From Sphingomonadales bacterium (GTDB lineage: Bacteria > Bacteroidota > Bacteroidia > UBA7662), in assembly GCA_016872225.1 (NCBI GenBank), contig VHAW01000023.1, positions 1 to 15,937 of the forward strand: a DNA stretch of 15,937 bases. Reading direction: 5' to 3'. Within the stretch, counting starts at the first letter, position 1; each line of letters starts with the position of its first letter. A program made the translations under genes and the position numbers. Positions 1 through 7,029 of the stretch are shown here, in pieces. The notes beneath the pieces were generated by a model. The model saw only the letters and a list, made by a program, of their open reading frames with translations, was not told the origin of the DNA and ran no database searches.

Positions 1-178
1 GAGCAATGGGAAGACACGTTGGACCGCAACCCGGGTTGACTTGGTCTTTGGGTCCAATTCCATTTTGAGGGCCTATACGGAGTTCTACGCTCAAGACGAT
101 AACCACGAACAATTTGTTCGGGATTTCATCAAGGCCTGGGTCAAGGTCATGAACGCGGATCGCTACGATTTGCGATAG
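1..178 (+). CDS. katG: Catalase-peroxidase, C-terminal end (partial)
   Basis: This is the 3' end of a bifunctional catalase-peroxidase, a haem enzyme that removes hydrogen peroxide. The open frame begins at base 2, has no start inside the window, and runs 58 codons to TAG at 176-178. The residues WTATRVDLVFGSNSILRAY, then YAQDD, FVRDF, AWVKVMNADR and a last short tail, are the ending of KatG, whose C-terminal domain closes with this same sequence in most bacteria. Only the C-terminal peroxidase-like domain is visible; that domain has lost haem and supports the N-terminal catalytic domain, so no active-site residues can be judged. No clear terminator hairpin with a T-run follows. Identification is by the characteristic ending and I am confident of it. 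Confidence 0.93.
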   Translation, partial: SNGKTRWTATRVDLVFGSNSILRAYTEFYAQDDNHEQFVRDFIKAWVKVMNADRYDLR

Positions 179-239
179 CCAGGTTTATCTGCCCTCGCCG
201 CTAGGAACTTGAACGCCTGTCAATATCATTTTGGAGTAG

Positions 240-445
240 CGGTTCATTGATTGCATTCCCTTCACGAAGATCAGATTCAAAATCAATTGTTGCAACAACA
301 AAGAGATCATCCGCAGACCAACGCGTTAGGGAATTTGACCTTGAGGTTACCCGCCCGTTTGGTTCGATACCTGGGCGAAAAAGCCGGTTGGGATGACCAC
401 AAGCGTTGGTCGGAAATTAGTCGTAAGGATGTCAATCGGTTGGCT
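240..445 (+). pseudogene. Degraded fragment of a BaiN/HI0933-family flavoprotein
   Basis: Codons from 260 to 445 read EDQIQNQLLQQQRDHP, then LPARLVRYLGEKAG, KRWSEISRKDVNRLA. This matches the middle of HI0933/BaiN-type NAD(P)/FAD oxidoreductases, where a leucine-proline-x-arginine-leucine segment precedes a KRW...LS+KE+N+L segment. Family members are about 400 residues, so only some 65-70 residues remain. A stop (TGA, 248-250) lies just before the matching frame. In the neighbouring frame the bases 240-260 give RFIDCIP, which would join to SLHEDQI after a single frameshift near 258-262; the combined pattern fits the family. After 445 the frame stays open as far as 805, but its product no longer resembles the family and it runs antisense through the tRNA. 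Neither the FAD-binding N-terminus nor the C-terminal GGFN region is present. I read it as a dead remnant. The match is by memory of the family, not a search. Confidence 0.55.
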
Positions 446-701
446 GTCCGCACTGGGGATGGCAGGGGGGAAGTCCTAGCTAATTTAGCCCATGCTGGAA
501 CTGCGTTCCTGGCCATTTTTATTTTAGGATTTCGCCGAGGGATTGTCCTCGCTGCGCTCGGACTCCCAGAGGGGGGACTTAGTATAATCCCCGCGAATCG
601 TCGGCTTTGCCGACCGTTTTGGTCGGTGGTCCTTTTGGAAACAAGTTTCCTTCATCCCACCAAACCAAAAACAGTCTTTTCGGGCCGATTTGTTTGGGAT
701 G
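446..701. other. Gene-free stretch with a run of short stem-loops
   Basis: No convincing gene lies between the flavoprotein remnant and the tRNA. The stretch is dominated by closely spaced inverted repeats: CGAGG/CCTCG (536-540 with 547-551), GGGGA/TCCCC (573-577 with 588-592), GTCGGC/GCCGAC (600-605 with 609-614), CCGACC/GGTCGG (610-615 with 621-626), and GGAAA/TTTCC (637-641 with 646-650) nested inside GGTGG/CCACC (625-629 with 657-661). The third and fourth share bases 610-614, so only one can form at a time. Read on the minus strand the series lies just downstream of the tRNA-Ser gene, where it could act in termination or trailer processing. No long T-run follows the stems in either direction, so I do not call a classical terminator. 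Confidence 0.6.
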
Positions 702-786
702 CGGAGAGAGAGGGATTCGAACCCCCGGACCTGTTACAGTCAACGGTTTTCAAGACCGCCGCAATCGACCACTCTGCCATCTCTCC
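702..786 (-). tRNA. tRNA-Ser (anticodon UGA)
   Basis: Read on the minus strand, a seven-pair acceptor stem GGAGAGA/TCTCTCC is followed by a D arm, an anticodon arm GCGGT-CTTGAAA-ACCGT and a long variable arm (a CTG/CAG stem). The T arm has the TTCGAAT loop, and the discriminator base is G73. The loop places TGA at positions 34-36, so the tRNA reads UCN serine codons (UCA best). The long variable arm and G73 are both serine identity features. The CCA end is not encoded: the bases after G73 are CAT, so CCA must be added by nucleotidyltransferase. It lies 37 bases downstream of the MATE gene on the same strand and could be transcribed with it or alone. Confidence 0.96.
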
Positions 787-823
787 GCCGCAAATGTACA
801 GGTAAAAGGGCTTGAGAGCCTTT

Positions 824-2173
824 TCAATCGCCTTTTTGCGGAGAGTGGGCGGTGAGGTGGAGGAAGCGAAGGATAAGAAAGATAGCCGATAAGAGGAGGC
901 CTCCGGCCAAAGCGACCCACATTCCGTACAGGCCGTAGGAACTATTCATGACTAGGTAAGTTCCCAGGGGAAGGGCCACGATCCAATAGGCCACAAGGAC
1001 CAACAGCGTTGGTATTCGCTTATCCTCCATTCCCCTGAGCAGACCAACGCCCAGGGCCTGCAGGCCGTCCACGAGTTGGAAAGCGGCAGCAATCAGGAGC
1101 AGGGTAGAAGCTGCGCGAAGGACCACGGGGTCGCTTATATAGAAAGCGGGGAGTTCTTGGTTCCATATCACAAAAACCAAGGCGCAGAGACTCATTAAGG
1201 CAACGGTAATGCCCATAGCGACCCACCCGATGCGCCGAGCCAATACGAGATCCCCCAGTCCCCTGGCGTAGCCGATGCGTATAGAAGCCGATGCGGAGAG
1301 GCCAACCGCCACCATAAAACTCATAGAGGCGATGTTAATCGCTACTTGATGGGCCGCCAAGGCTTCGGCACCCAACCAACCAATGACTATGGCCGCACCG
1401 GCAAAGGCCGAGGTTTCAAAAATGTACTGAAAGCCCGAACTCAGACCCAGAAATAGCATGCGAATCAAAGGCTGAATTCGGATAAATCGGGGACTGAAAC
1501 GATGGGTCCAAAAGCCCCTTAAGTCACGGTGGGTCAAAACATAAATCATCATGGCCAAGGCCATAACCCAGCGCGCAATAACCGTGGCCCAAGCAGCGCC
1601 TTCTACCCCCAAGGCGGGAAAGCCCCAAAGACCAAAGATCAAAAGGCTGTTCAGACCTGCATTCAAAGGAATGCTCAAAACCGCAATCCAAAGCGCTGGC
1701 TTCATCCACTCCAGACCTTCGATAAATTGCCGAAAAGCCTGAAACAACATGATGGGCAAGAAGGAATACCCCAAGGCCTGCAGGTACCATCTTATCTGTT
1801 GTTCGACTACCGGTTTTTGATTCAAAAGAGATAGCCAAGGAAGTCCAAGCATCAAGAGTCCCTGCATGAACAGTCCGGATAGTAGGCAAACCCAAAAACC
1901 GTGCAATAAAACCTCACCACCTTCCGCCTTATCGCCTAGACCCCGGGCATGGGCGCTTAGGGTGGACACGGCCAGTGAAAGGCCTATCCCCAAAACCAGC
2001 AAGACATTAAAAATCCCCACACCCACTGAAACCCCGGCCAGGGGAACCGCCCCCAACCGCCCGACCATCACCGAATCCACTATCGATAAAGCCATGTGGC
2101 TCATTTGACCCAAAATAATAGGCCATGCCAGGATCCAATGGTCCCAAAGCAGGGTTCGGTTGGTAGGAATCAC
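824..2173 (-). CDS. MATE family efflux transporter
   Basis: A 449-residue inner-membrane protein of the multidrug and toxic compound extrusion family, which exports cationic drugs or metabolites in exchange for Na+ or H+. About twelve hydrophobic segments form two similar halves. Family landmarks are the N-terminal WPIILGQMSHMALSIVDSVM with VGRLG, the mid-protein GLEWMKPALWI followed by LNAGLNSLLIFG and GVEGAAWATVIARW, and in the second half GAEALAAHQVAINIASM and GVGLLRGMEDKRIPTL. Length is normal for the family (about 450). The start used is GTG at 2171-2173, because the protein then begins directly before the first conserved segment and no better ATG is available. That start is four bases after the stop of the solute-binding lipoprotein upstream, so the two are probably co-transcribed. 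Substrate cannot be told from sequence. Confidence 0.93.
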   Translation of the reverse strand: MIPTNRTLLWDHWILAWPIILGQMSHMALSIVDSVMVGRLGAVPLAGVSVGVGIFNVLLVLGIGLSLAVSTLSAHARGLGDKAEGGEVLLHGFWVCLLSGLFMQGLLMLGLPWLSLLNQKPVVEQQIRWYLQALGYSFLPIMLFQAFRQFIEGLEWMKPALWIAVLSIPLNAGLNSLLIFGLWGFPALGVEGAAWATVIARWVMALAMMIYVLTHRDLRGFWTHRFSPRFIRIQPLIRMLFLGLSSGFQYIFETSAFAGAAIVIGWLGAEALAAHQVAINIASMSFMVAVGLSASASIRIGYARGLGDLVLARRIGWVAMGITVALMSLCALVFVIWNQELPAFYISDPVVLRAASTLLLIAAAFQLVDGLQALGVGLLRGMEDKRIPTLLVLVAYWIVALPLGTYLVMNSSYGLYGMWVALAGGLLLSAIFLILRFLHLTAHSPQKGD

Positions 2174-2177
2174 GACC

Positions 2178-3854
2178 TTAATGGGCAGAAATGCGGCGAA
2201 GGTAGCGAAAGTCGGGCAAGTTCAGAGGGCTGACATACCAACCCGTCCAGCCGTTTTGAAGAACATGCTGCATTTGGTCATAATACAAGGCTAAATAAGG
2301 GCGATCGCTTTGCATGAGTGAATCCATCCGGCGGTACAAAACTTTACGAAGCATGGGATCACTTTCTTGTAAACTTTCAAGGTAGAGGCGATCATAATCG
2401 GAGTTACGATAGCAAGTATAATTAGGACCGTTGGGCACCGAGTACGGGCTGTACCCAAGAGCGAGATAATTCTCTGCATCCGGATAATCGGCGATCCAGC
2501 TGGCTCTGAACATGGTTGCTTCTTGACCACTGATCATTTGTCGAAGGGTTGGACCTTGACTTACCCGAATTTGAATTTGAATGCCAAGCGGTGCCCATTG
2601 GCTTTGCAGAAATTGGGCCAAGTCCGTATACGAAGGGTTGGTTTCCAAAGGTAACCGAAGAGGGCGGTCTGGACCGTATCCCGCTTCTTGCAAGTATTTG
2701 ATGGCCAAATCCTTGTCGTAGGGATCGCAGTGCAATGGTGAGGTTTCCAGGGAACTTGAATCAAAGCCGGGCAAACCGGGCGGAAGCAGTCCACCAAAGG
2801 CTGGGTATCCGACACCACGGCGAAGGGCCCGAATCAAGGTGCGACGATCGGTGCCGTGATGAAGCGCTTTTCGGATACGGTGATCTTGCAAGGCGGGGTG
2901 CATAGCTTGGGCTGAAGGATTCATCAGGAATCCTATGTATTCGGTGTTGAGATACGGACCTTTAATCAATTGAAAGGTGTTACGAAATTCAGGTTTCAAG
3001 TCTTTGCCATAGCCCATCAGATAGCGCTGGAATGCCGCCTCCCAACCCCAATACACATCCAGTCGACCTTGGAGGAAGGCCATGGCTGCGGTGCTTTTGT
3101 CGGCCATAAAATGAATCTGTATAGCGTCGAGATAGGGGAGTTGCTGCCCATCGAGGTCCTTTTCAAAATAAAGTTGGTGCCTGTGCAGCACGAGGCTTTC
3201 GCCCTCTTCCCAATAGACCAAACGAAACGGGCCTGAACCTACTGGATGCGAGCGAAACTCCTCCCCATAATGCCTCACCGCCTCCGGTGCAACTACCGAA
3301 CAATAGCCCATGCTGAGCAAGCCTAACATAGGGGGAAATGGCGAGCGCAGATGAATTTCGAGATGCATCGAATCGGTTACTACGATTCCAGTTGGGGCAA
3401 GCCTATCCCGGAAGATCCAAGCACCGGGCGAAGCGGTGGCTCGATCCATAAGACGGTTGAGCGAGAACGCTACATCCTCGGCCCTCACCATGCGGGTTCC
3501 TGCCAAACCATTTCGACCGAGGCAGGCATCAGGATGAAACCAAACCGAGTCCCTTAGGGTAAATCGGTAAATCAATCCTCCGGAATCCACGGACCAACGC
3601 AAAGCCAAGGATGGAATGGGTTCTTGACCATGATTCAATTCCACCAATCGGCTGTACATGAGCCTGGCCGTCCAGTTTCCAGCCTGATCCCTTGCATGGA
3701 CGGGGTCTACGCTAAGCAAAGGGCTTTCTTGGTTGTAGTGAAAAACCTCGCCATTGGGCGCGGGAGATACACAGGCCGTTAGAAGTCCGCACCCCAGGAA
3801 CCCAACGATCCAATGCGTCAGGTCCCGAATCGTGGTTGTATCTTTGAACAGCAT
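2178..3854 (-). CDS. Family-5 ABC-type solute-binding lipoprotein (peptide/nickel type)
   Basis: A 558-residue extracytoplasmic binding protein of the SBP_bac_5 type (OppA/DppA-like). The N-terminus has a hydrophobic signal segment (residues about 13-27) ending in a lipobox LTAC, so Cys28 should be lipidated and the protein membrane-anchored. Family features follow in order: SVDPVHARDQAGNWTARLMY near the mature N-terminus, the stretch around YRFTLRDSVWFHPD with RAEDVAFSLNRL, VGSGPFRL, the IRKALHHGTDRRTLI segment, and near the C-terminus ASWIADYPDAENYL. Such proteins normally feed oligopeptides, nickel or other small ligands to an ABC permease. No permease or ATPase gene adjoins it; the next gene is a MATE exporter four bases away. 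It is divergent from parA with 84 bases between starts. Ligand unknown. Confidence 0.92.
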   Translation of the reverse strand: MLFKDTTTIRDLTHWIVGFLGCGLLTACVSPAPNGEVFHYNQESPLLSVDPVHARDQAGNWTARLMYSRLVELNHGQEPIPSLALRWSVDSGGLIYRFTLRDSVWFHPDACLGRNGLAGTRMVRAEDVAFSLNRLMDRATASPGAWIFRDRLAPTGIVVTDSMHLEIHLRSPFPPMLGLLSMGYCSVVAPEAVRHYGEEFRSHPVGSGPFRLVYWEEGESLVLHRHQLYFEKDLDGQQLPYLDAIQIHFMADKSTAAMAFLQGRLDVYWGWEAAFQRYLMGYGKDLKPEFRNTFQLIKGPYLNTEYIGFLMNPSAQAMHPALQDHRIRKALHHGTDRRTLIRALRRGVGYPAFGGLLPPGLPGFDSSSLETSPLHCDPYDKDLAIKYLQEAGYGPDRPLRLPLETNPSYTDLAQFLQSQWAPLGIQIQIRVSQGPTLRQMISGQEATMFRASWIADYPDAENYLALGYSPYSVPNGPNYTCYRNSDYDRLYLESLQESDPMLRKVLYRRMDSLMQSDRPYLALYYDQMQHVLQNGWTGWYVSPLNLPDFRYLRRISAH

Positions 3855-3876
3855 AGGCGGGGTAAATTTACCTTTG
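3843..3876 (+). promoter_or_regulatory. Predicted parA-operon promoter, Bacteroidota type
   Basis: TTTG at 3843-3846 and TACCTTTG at 3869-3876 match the -33 TTTG and -7 TAnnTTTG elements of the Bacteroidota primary sigma factor, with 22 bases between them. Transcription would start near 3881-3884, leaving a leader of about 55 bases before the parA ATG at 3939. The -33 element lies within the first codons of the divergent lipoprotein gene. Confidence 0.6.
3861..3872. promoter_or_regulatory. Perfect 12-bp palindrome in the divergent promoter region
   Basis: GGTAAATTTACC reads identically on both strands. It overlaps the first four bases of the predicted parA -7 element and sits seven bases upstream of the divergent lipoprotein start, a position typical for an operator. 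It does not match the canonical parS palindrome, which centres on CACGTG. Function is inferred from position only. Confidence 0.4.
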
Positions 3877-3938
3877 TTCTATCATCGAGGACCTTCAACC
3901 GATCCATAAGAACCAAAGCATTCTATTTTCAGATTTTC

Positions 3939-4742
3939 ATGGGTAAAATCATCGCTGTGGCCAACCAGAAAGGGGGAGTGGGTAAAACTACCACCGCAAT
4001 CAATTTGGCGTCCGCTTTGGCCATCCTGGAATACAAGGTGCTGATCATCGATGCAGACCCTCAAGCTAATGCGACCTCCGGACTAGGGACCGATCCCAAG
4101 ACGGTGAAGGCCGGAATTTACGAGTGCCTTGTCAACGGACTCAGTGTCAAGGAAACGTTTATACCCACCCAGGTTGAAAGGCTATGGATGCTGCCATCTT
4201 CCATCGATTTGGTGGGCGCAGAAATTGAGATGATTAATCGTCCCCAAAGGGAACGTATCCTCGAAAATTCATTGGAGGGCATACTCGACTCTTTTGATTT
4301 TGTGATCATTGATTGCTCCCCATCCCTGGGTTTAATCACCATCAATGCCCTCACTGCGGCGAATTCCGTCATTGTTCCGGTTCAATGCGAGTACTTTGCG
4401 TTGGAAGGTTTGGGTAAGTTATTGAACACGATCAAGATTGTGCAGAACCGATTTAATCCAGATTTGCGGATCGAGGGAATACTATTGACCATGTACGACG
4501 GAAGGTTGCGTTTATCCAACCAGGTTGCCGAAGATGTTCGAAATAATTTAGGACATATGACTTTCGATACCATTATCCACCGTAACACTCGACTTAGTGA
4601 AGCACCCAGTTTTGGTTTGTCGGTTATTCATCACGATGCCGCCAGCAGGGGTGCCACCAATTATTTGCATCTTGCCCGCGAAATTCTCCAAAAAAACAAC
4701 TATACCCAAGTGGCCGAAGAGGATCGCTACTTGAATGATTGA
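3939..4742 (+). CDS. parA: Chromosome-partitioning ATPase ParA (Soj)
   Basis: A 267-residue Walker-type ATPase that binds DNA non-specifically as an ATP dimer and drives segregation of ParB-parS complexes. The deviant Walker A box KGGVGKTT is at residues 11-18, with the signature lysine Lys11 and the P-loop Lys16. LIIDADPQANAT (about 35-46) is the A' motif, and VIIDCSPSLGLITINAL (about 122-138) carries Walker B. The C-terminal RNTRLSEAPSFG segment is typical of chromosomal Soj proteins. The ATG at 3939 is chosen because it places MGKIIAVANQKGG at the N-terminus as in the family; the frame is open further upstream to 3813, but that would overlap the divergent lipoprotein gene. Its end overlaps the annotated parB start by eight bases, so translation is probably coupled. 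Confidence 0.96.
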   Translation: MGKIIAVANQKGGVGKTTTAINLASALAILEYKVLIIDADPQANATSGLGTDPKTVKAGIYECLVNGLSVKETFIPTQVERLWMLPSSIDLVGAEIEMINRPQRERILENSLEGILDSFDFVIIDCSPSLGLITINALTAANSVIVPVQCEYFALEGLGKLLNTIKIVQNRFNPDLRIEGILLTMYDGRLRLSNQVAEDVRNNLGHMTFDTIIHRNTRLSEAPSFGLSVIHHDAASRGATNYLHLAREILQKNNYTQVAEEDRYLND

Positions 4743-5631
4743 TATGGCTGCAACCCCCAAGAAGCTTGCGCTAGGTAGAGGCTTAAATGCCCTTCTTTCG
4801 CCCGAAGATCAAGAAGTATTGCAACAAGCGGTACGCGAAGGATTCATTCCTTTGGAACAGATCAAGGTTAATCCCTTCCAGCCCAGGGATCAGTTTGATC
4901 AGCAGTCCCTTGACGAACTTAAACAATCCATTCAGCAATTGGGGATCATTCAGCCCCTGACCGTACGCAGGGTTGGTCCCGGTTCGTATCAATTGATTTC
5001 GGGAGAGCGAAGGCTAAGGGCGGCCCGACTTCTAAAGATGACCGAAGTTCCGGCTTATGTGGTGGATACGGGGCAACAGGGCATGATTGAAATGGCCTTG
5101 GTGGAGAATCTTCAGCGAAAGGATCTCAATCCTATCGAAATAGGCTTGGCCTTGGCCAGGCTTCAGGAAGAATGCAACCTGAATCAGGATCAAATTGGGC
5201 TCAGGGTGGGTATGTCCAGGCCGAATGTGAGCCATTACATTCGTATGATCAAATTGCCGCCGGACATCCAATGGGCGATTCGAAACGGGGAATTAGAAAT
5301 GGGGCATGCCAAAGTCTTGGCCGGCATCACCCCGATTGAAATTCAGTTGGACCTTACCAAACGCTGCCTTGCCGGCCGTTGGAGCGTAAGAACCTTGGAA
5401 TCAGCCGCCAAAGCTATGGTTGAGAAACGACCGATTTCTGGTTCAGCATCAGGGTCTACTCCATCAGCATCGGGCGCCTACCAGCAGATTCAAACTCGTT
5501 TAAGCAGACATTTTGAAAGCCCTACCCGGGTTCAAGTTCAATCCAAGGGCCAAGGCGAAATTCGTATCCCTTTCACCGATACCGATGACTTGAATCGGTT
5601 GCTGGATTTGATTTTTGATGGGACGCTTTAG
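4735..5631 (+). CDS. parB: Chromosome-partitioning protein ParB (Spo0J)
   Basis: A 298-residue DNA-binding CTPase clamp that loads at parS sites and stimulates ParA. The N-terminal LALGRGLNALLS is the ParA-stimulating segment found in most ParB proteins. The CTP-binding motif GERRLRAA is at residues 90-97 and ENLQRKDLNPIE at about 124-135. A helix-turn-helix (about 152-171, DQIGLRVGMSRPNVSHYIRM) recognises parS. A serine/glycine-rich linker (about 234-247) leads to the C-terminal dimerisation domain. Two starts are possible: ATG 4735, overlapping parA by eight bases, and ATG 4744, two codons after the parA stop in spacing terms (one base beyond it), which gives a more typical N-terminus MAATPKKLALGRG. 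Both keep all domains. I saw no CACGTG-centred parS palindrome in this window. Confidence 0.95.
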   Translation: MIDMAATPKKLALGRGLNALLSPEDQEVLQQAVREGFIPLEQIKVNPFQPRDQFDQQSLDELKQSIQQLGIIQPLTVRRVGPGSYQLISGERRLRAARLLKMTEVPAYVVDTGQQGMIEMALVENLQRKDLNPIEIGLALARLQEECNLNQDQIGLRVGMSRPNVSHYIRMIKLPPDIQWAIRNGELEMGHAKVLAGITPIEIQLDLTKRCLAGRWSVRTLESAAKAMVEKRPISGSASGSTPSASGAYQQIQTRLSRHFESPTRVQVQSKGQGEIRIPFTDTDDLNRLLDLIFDGTL

Positions 5632-6238
5632 GGCTAAGTTACTGTGGTCCTTGTTGATGGGTTTCTGGGTCCCTTCTTTGACCTGCGTTGCCGAGGATGG
5701 GAAGGATAGCGTGTATCTTATTTCACCGTCCAAAGTGACACTGCGCGCGGCCTTGCTTCCCGGTTGGGGTCAAGTTACCAACCGTGCCTATTGGAAAGTG
5801 CCTGTGGTCTGGGGCGGCCTGGGTTTTATGATCTACCAAACTTCGCAAACAGCAGATCTGTACCTAACTTACCGCAACGCCTACCGGAATCGGACCGATG
5901 AAGACCCCACCACGGTGGATCCCTTTGAGGGCAAGGATACTGATGCATCCCTTATCCAAAAGAGAAATTTTTTAAGAAGGAGCAGAGATGCCTATATATT
6001 GCTAAGCCTGGCAGCCTACGCCTTGCAGATTTTGGATGCCCATGTGGATGCTCACCTCAAAGCCTTCGATCGTTTGGATTTCAGTTTGGCTCCTGCATCA
6101 CCGAACTCATGGACTTCCAATCCATCAACAAGCAACCTGCTTCACCCTGCACCAGCACTCTTTTCCTCTGTCCATTCTTCTGCTTGGGCCAGCAACGGGG
6201 GATATTCTTTGACATTAAGCGTTCGTTTTCGTTTCTAA
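5618..6238 (+). CDS. DUF5683 domain membrane-associated protein
   Basis: A protein of 206 residues with no assigned function, belonging to the DUF5683 group that commonly sits between parB and dapB in Bacteroidota. An N-terminal signal-like hydrophobic segment (WSLLMGFWVPSLTCVA) is followed by the family core: SPSKVTLRAALLPGWGQVTN, a second hydrophobic stretch VPVVWGGLGFMIYQTS, a YRNAYRNR segment, and the pair LRRSRDAYILLSLAAYALQ and LDAHVDAHLKAFD. The tail after about residue 150 is rich in serine, alanine and asparagine and ends SLTLSVRFRF, a beta-strand-like finish with a terminal phenylalanine that may suggest envelope localisation. ATG 5618 is preferred over the in-frame TTG at 5615. It overlaps parB by 14 bases, so it is probably translated by coupling. 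Role unknown; envelope association is inferred. Confidence 0.85.
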   Translation: MGRFRAKLLWSLLMGFWVPSLTCVAEDGKDSVYLISPSKVTLRAALLPGWGQVTNRAYWKVPVVWGGLGFMIYQTSQTADLYLTYRNAYRNRTDEDPTTVDPFEGKDTDASLIQKRNFLRRSRDAYILLSLAAYALQILDAHVDAHLKAFDRLDFSLAPASPNSWTSNPSTSNLLHPAPALFSSVHSSAWASNGGYSLTLSVRFRF

Positions 6239-6256
6239 ACCAAACACAGGTAAAAT

Positions 6257-6988
6257 ATGAACCTGGTCTTTTTGGGTAACGGGAAATTAGCGCAGGTGAC
6301 GATGGAAATCGCACAAGAAAGGGGCCATCAAATCGTTGCGGTTTATGACTCCGCTCGCCCCATGGTTGCGCCGCTCTCCAAAGATGGGGTGGATTTGGTT
6401 TTCGAAATGAGTCGGCCCGAGTTGGTTTGCCATCACGTCCTTGCGGTATTGGAGGAAGGGCTACCTGTGGTCATTGGGACCACCGGTTGGTACGAACGAA
6501 TGGAAGAACTCAAAGACCATTGTGTGCGTTTGAACGGTAGGGTGTTATGGGCATCCAACTTCGCGCCTGGTGTACAAATTTTCAGGAGGCTTGGCCGGAG
6601 CCTTGCCGGTATGTTGGATGCCTTGCCTGAATTTAGGATTGAGCTGCATGAGTCGCATCATCGGGAGAAATTGGATAGCCCTAGCGGCACAGCCATCCAC
6701 ACGGCCAATGACTTGCTTTCGTCGTCCACTCGGTTAATCCGATGGGTGCCAGAACCTTCCGACGATCCTCGTGAATTGCCGGTCATAAGCCATCGCTTGG
6801 AAGGTGAGGTAGGAACCCATACGCTGATGGCCCAAAGTGATTTCGAATTGATCTCGCTGGAGCACAAAGCCAATAACCGCAGGGCTTTCGGGCTAGGGGC
6901 TGTCCTTGCCGCAGAATGGCTGCAACAACGCCAAGGATTCTTCCGTATAGACGATTGTTACGAATCCTTATGGGGTTCCGCGCAATGA
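6257..6988 (+). CDS. dapB: 4-hydroxy-tetrahydrodipicolinate reductase (DapB)
   Basis: A 243-residue cytoplasmic enzyme that reduces the dehydrated form of hydroxytetrahydrodipicolinate with NAD(P)H, on the diaminopimelate/lysine pathway feeding peptidoglycan. The nucleotide-binding N-terminus LVFLGNGKLAQ is followed by VVIGTTGW (71-78), ASNFAPGVQIF (99-109) and the catalytic signature ELHESHHREKLDSPSGTA (129-146), with the paired histidines 134-135, Lys138 and the SGT substrate loop. EGEVGTHTL (182-190) and NNRRAFGLGAV complete the fold. Length equals the short Bacteroidota form. The usual family loop GxGxMG reads GNGKLAQ here, so the last glycine is replaced by alanine; activity is still likely. 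It follows DUF5683 by 18 bases and is the last gene of the parA cluster. The stop is 41 bases from the convergent ruvB end. Confidence 0.95.
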   Translation: MNLVFLGNGKLAQVTMEIAQERGHQIVAVYDSARPMVAPLSKDGVDLVFEMSRPELVCHHVLAVLEEGLPVVIGTTGWYERMEELKDHCVRLNGRVLWASNFAPGVQIFRRLGRSLAGMLDALPEFRIELHESHHREKLDSPSGTAIHTANDLLSSSTRLIRWVPEPSDDPRELPVISHRLEGEVGTHTLMAQSDFELISLEHKANNRRAFGLGAVLAAEWLQQRQGFFRIDDCYESLWGSAQ

Positions 6989-7029
6989 ATGGAGTGGAGG
7001 CAGGGGAGAGAAGCCGATTGCACCAAAGG

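Noticed and set aside
446..701. CRISPR array or mobile-element end near tRNA-Ser
   Set aside because: The inverted repeats differ from one another, there are no equal spacers, and no copy of the tRNA 3' end or an integrase is present.
251..805. 184-codon plus-strand open frame as a functional gene
   Set aside because: Only the first 65 codons resemble a known family, the start is a TTG after a stop, and the rest runs through hairpins and antisense through the tRNA-Ser gene.
3939..5631. parS site within or near parA-parB
   Set aside because: I looked for a CACGTG-centred 14-16 bp palindrome and saw none in the window; the GGTAAATTTACC palindrome does not fit.
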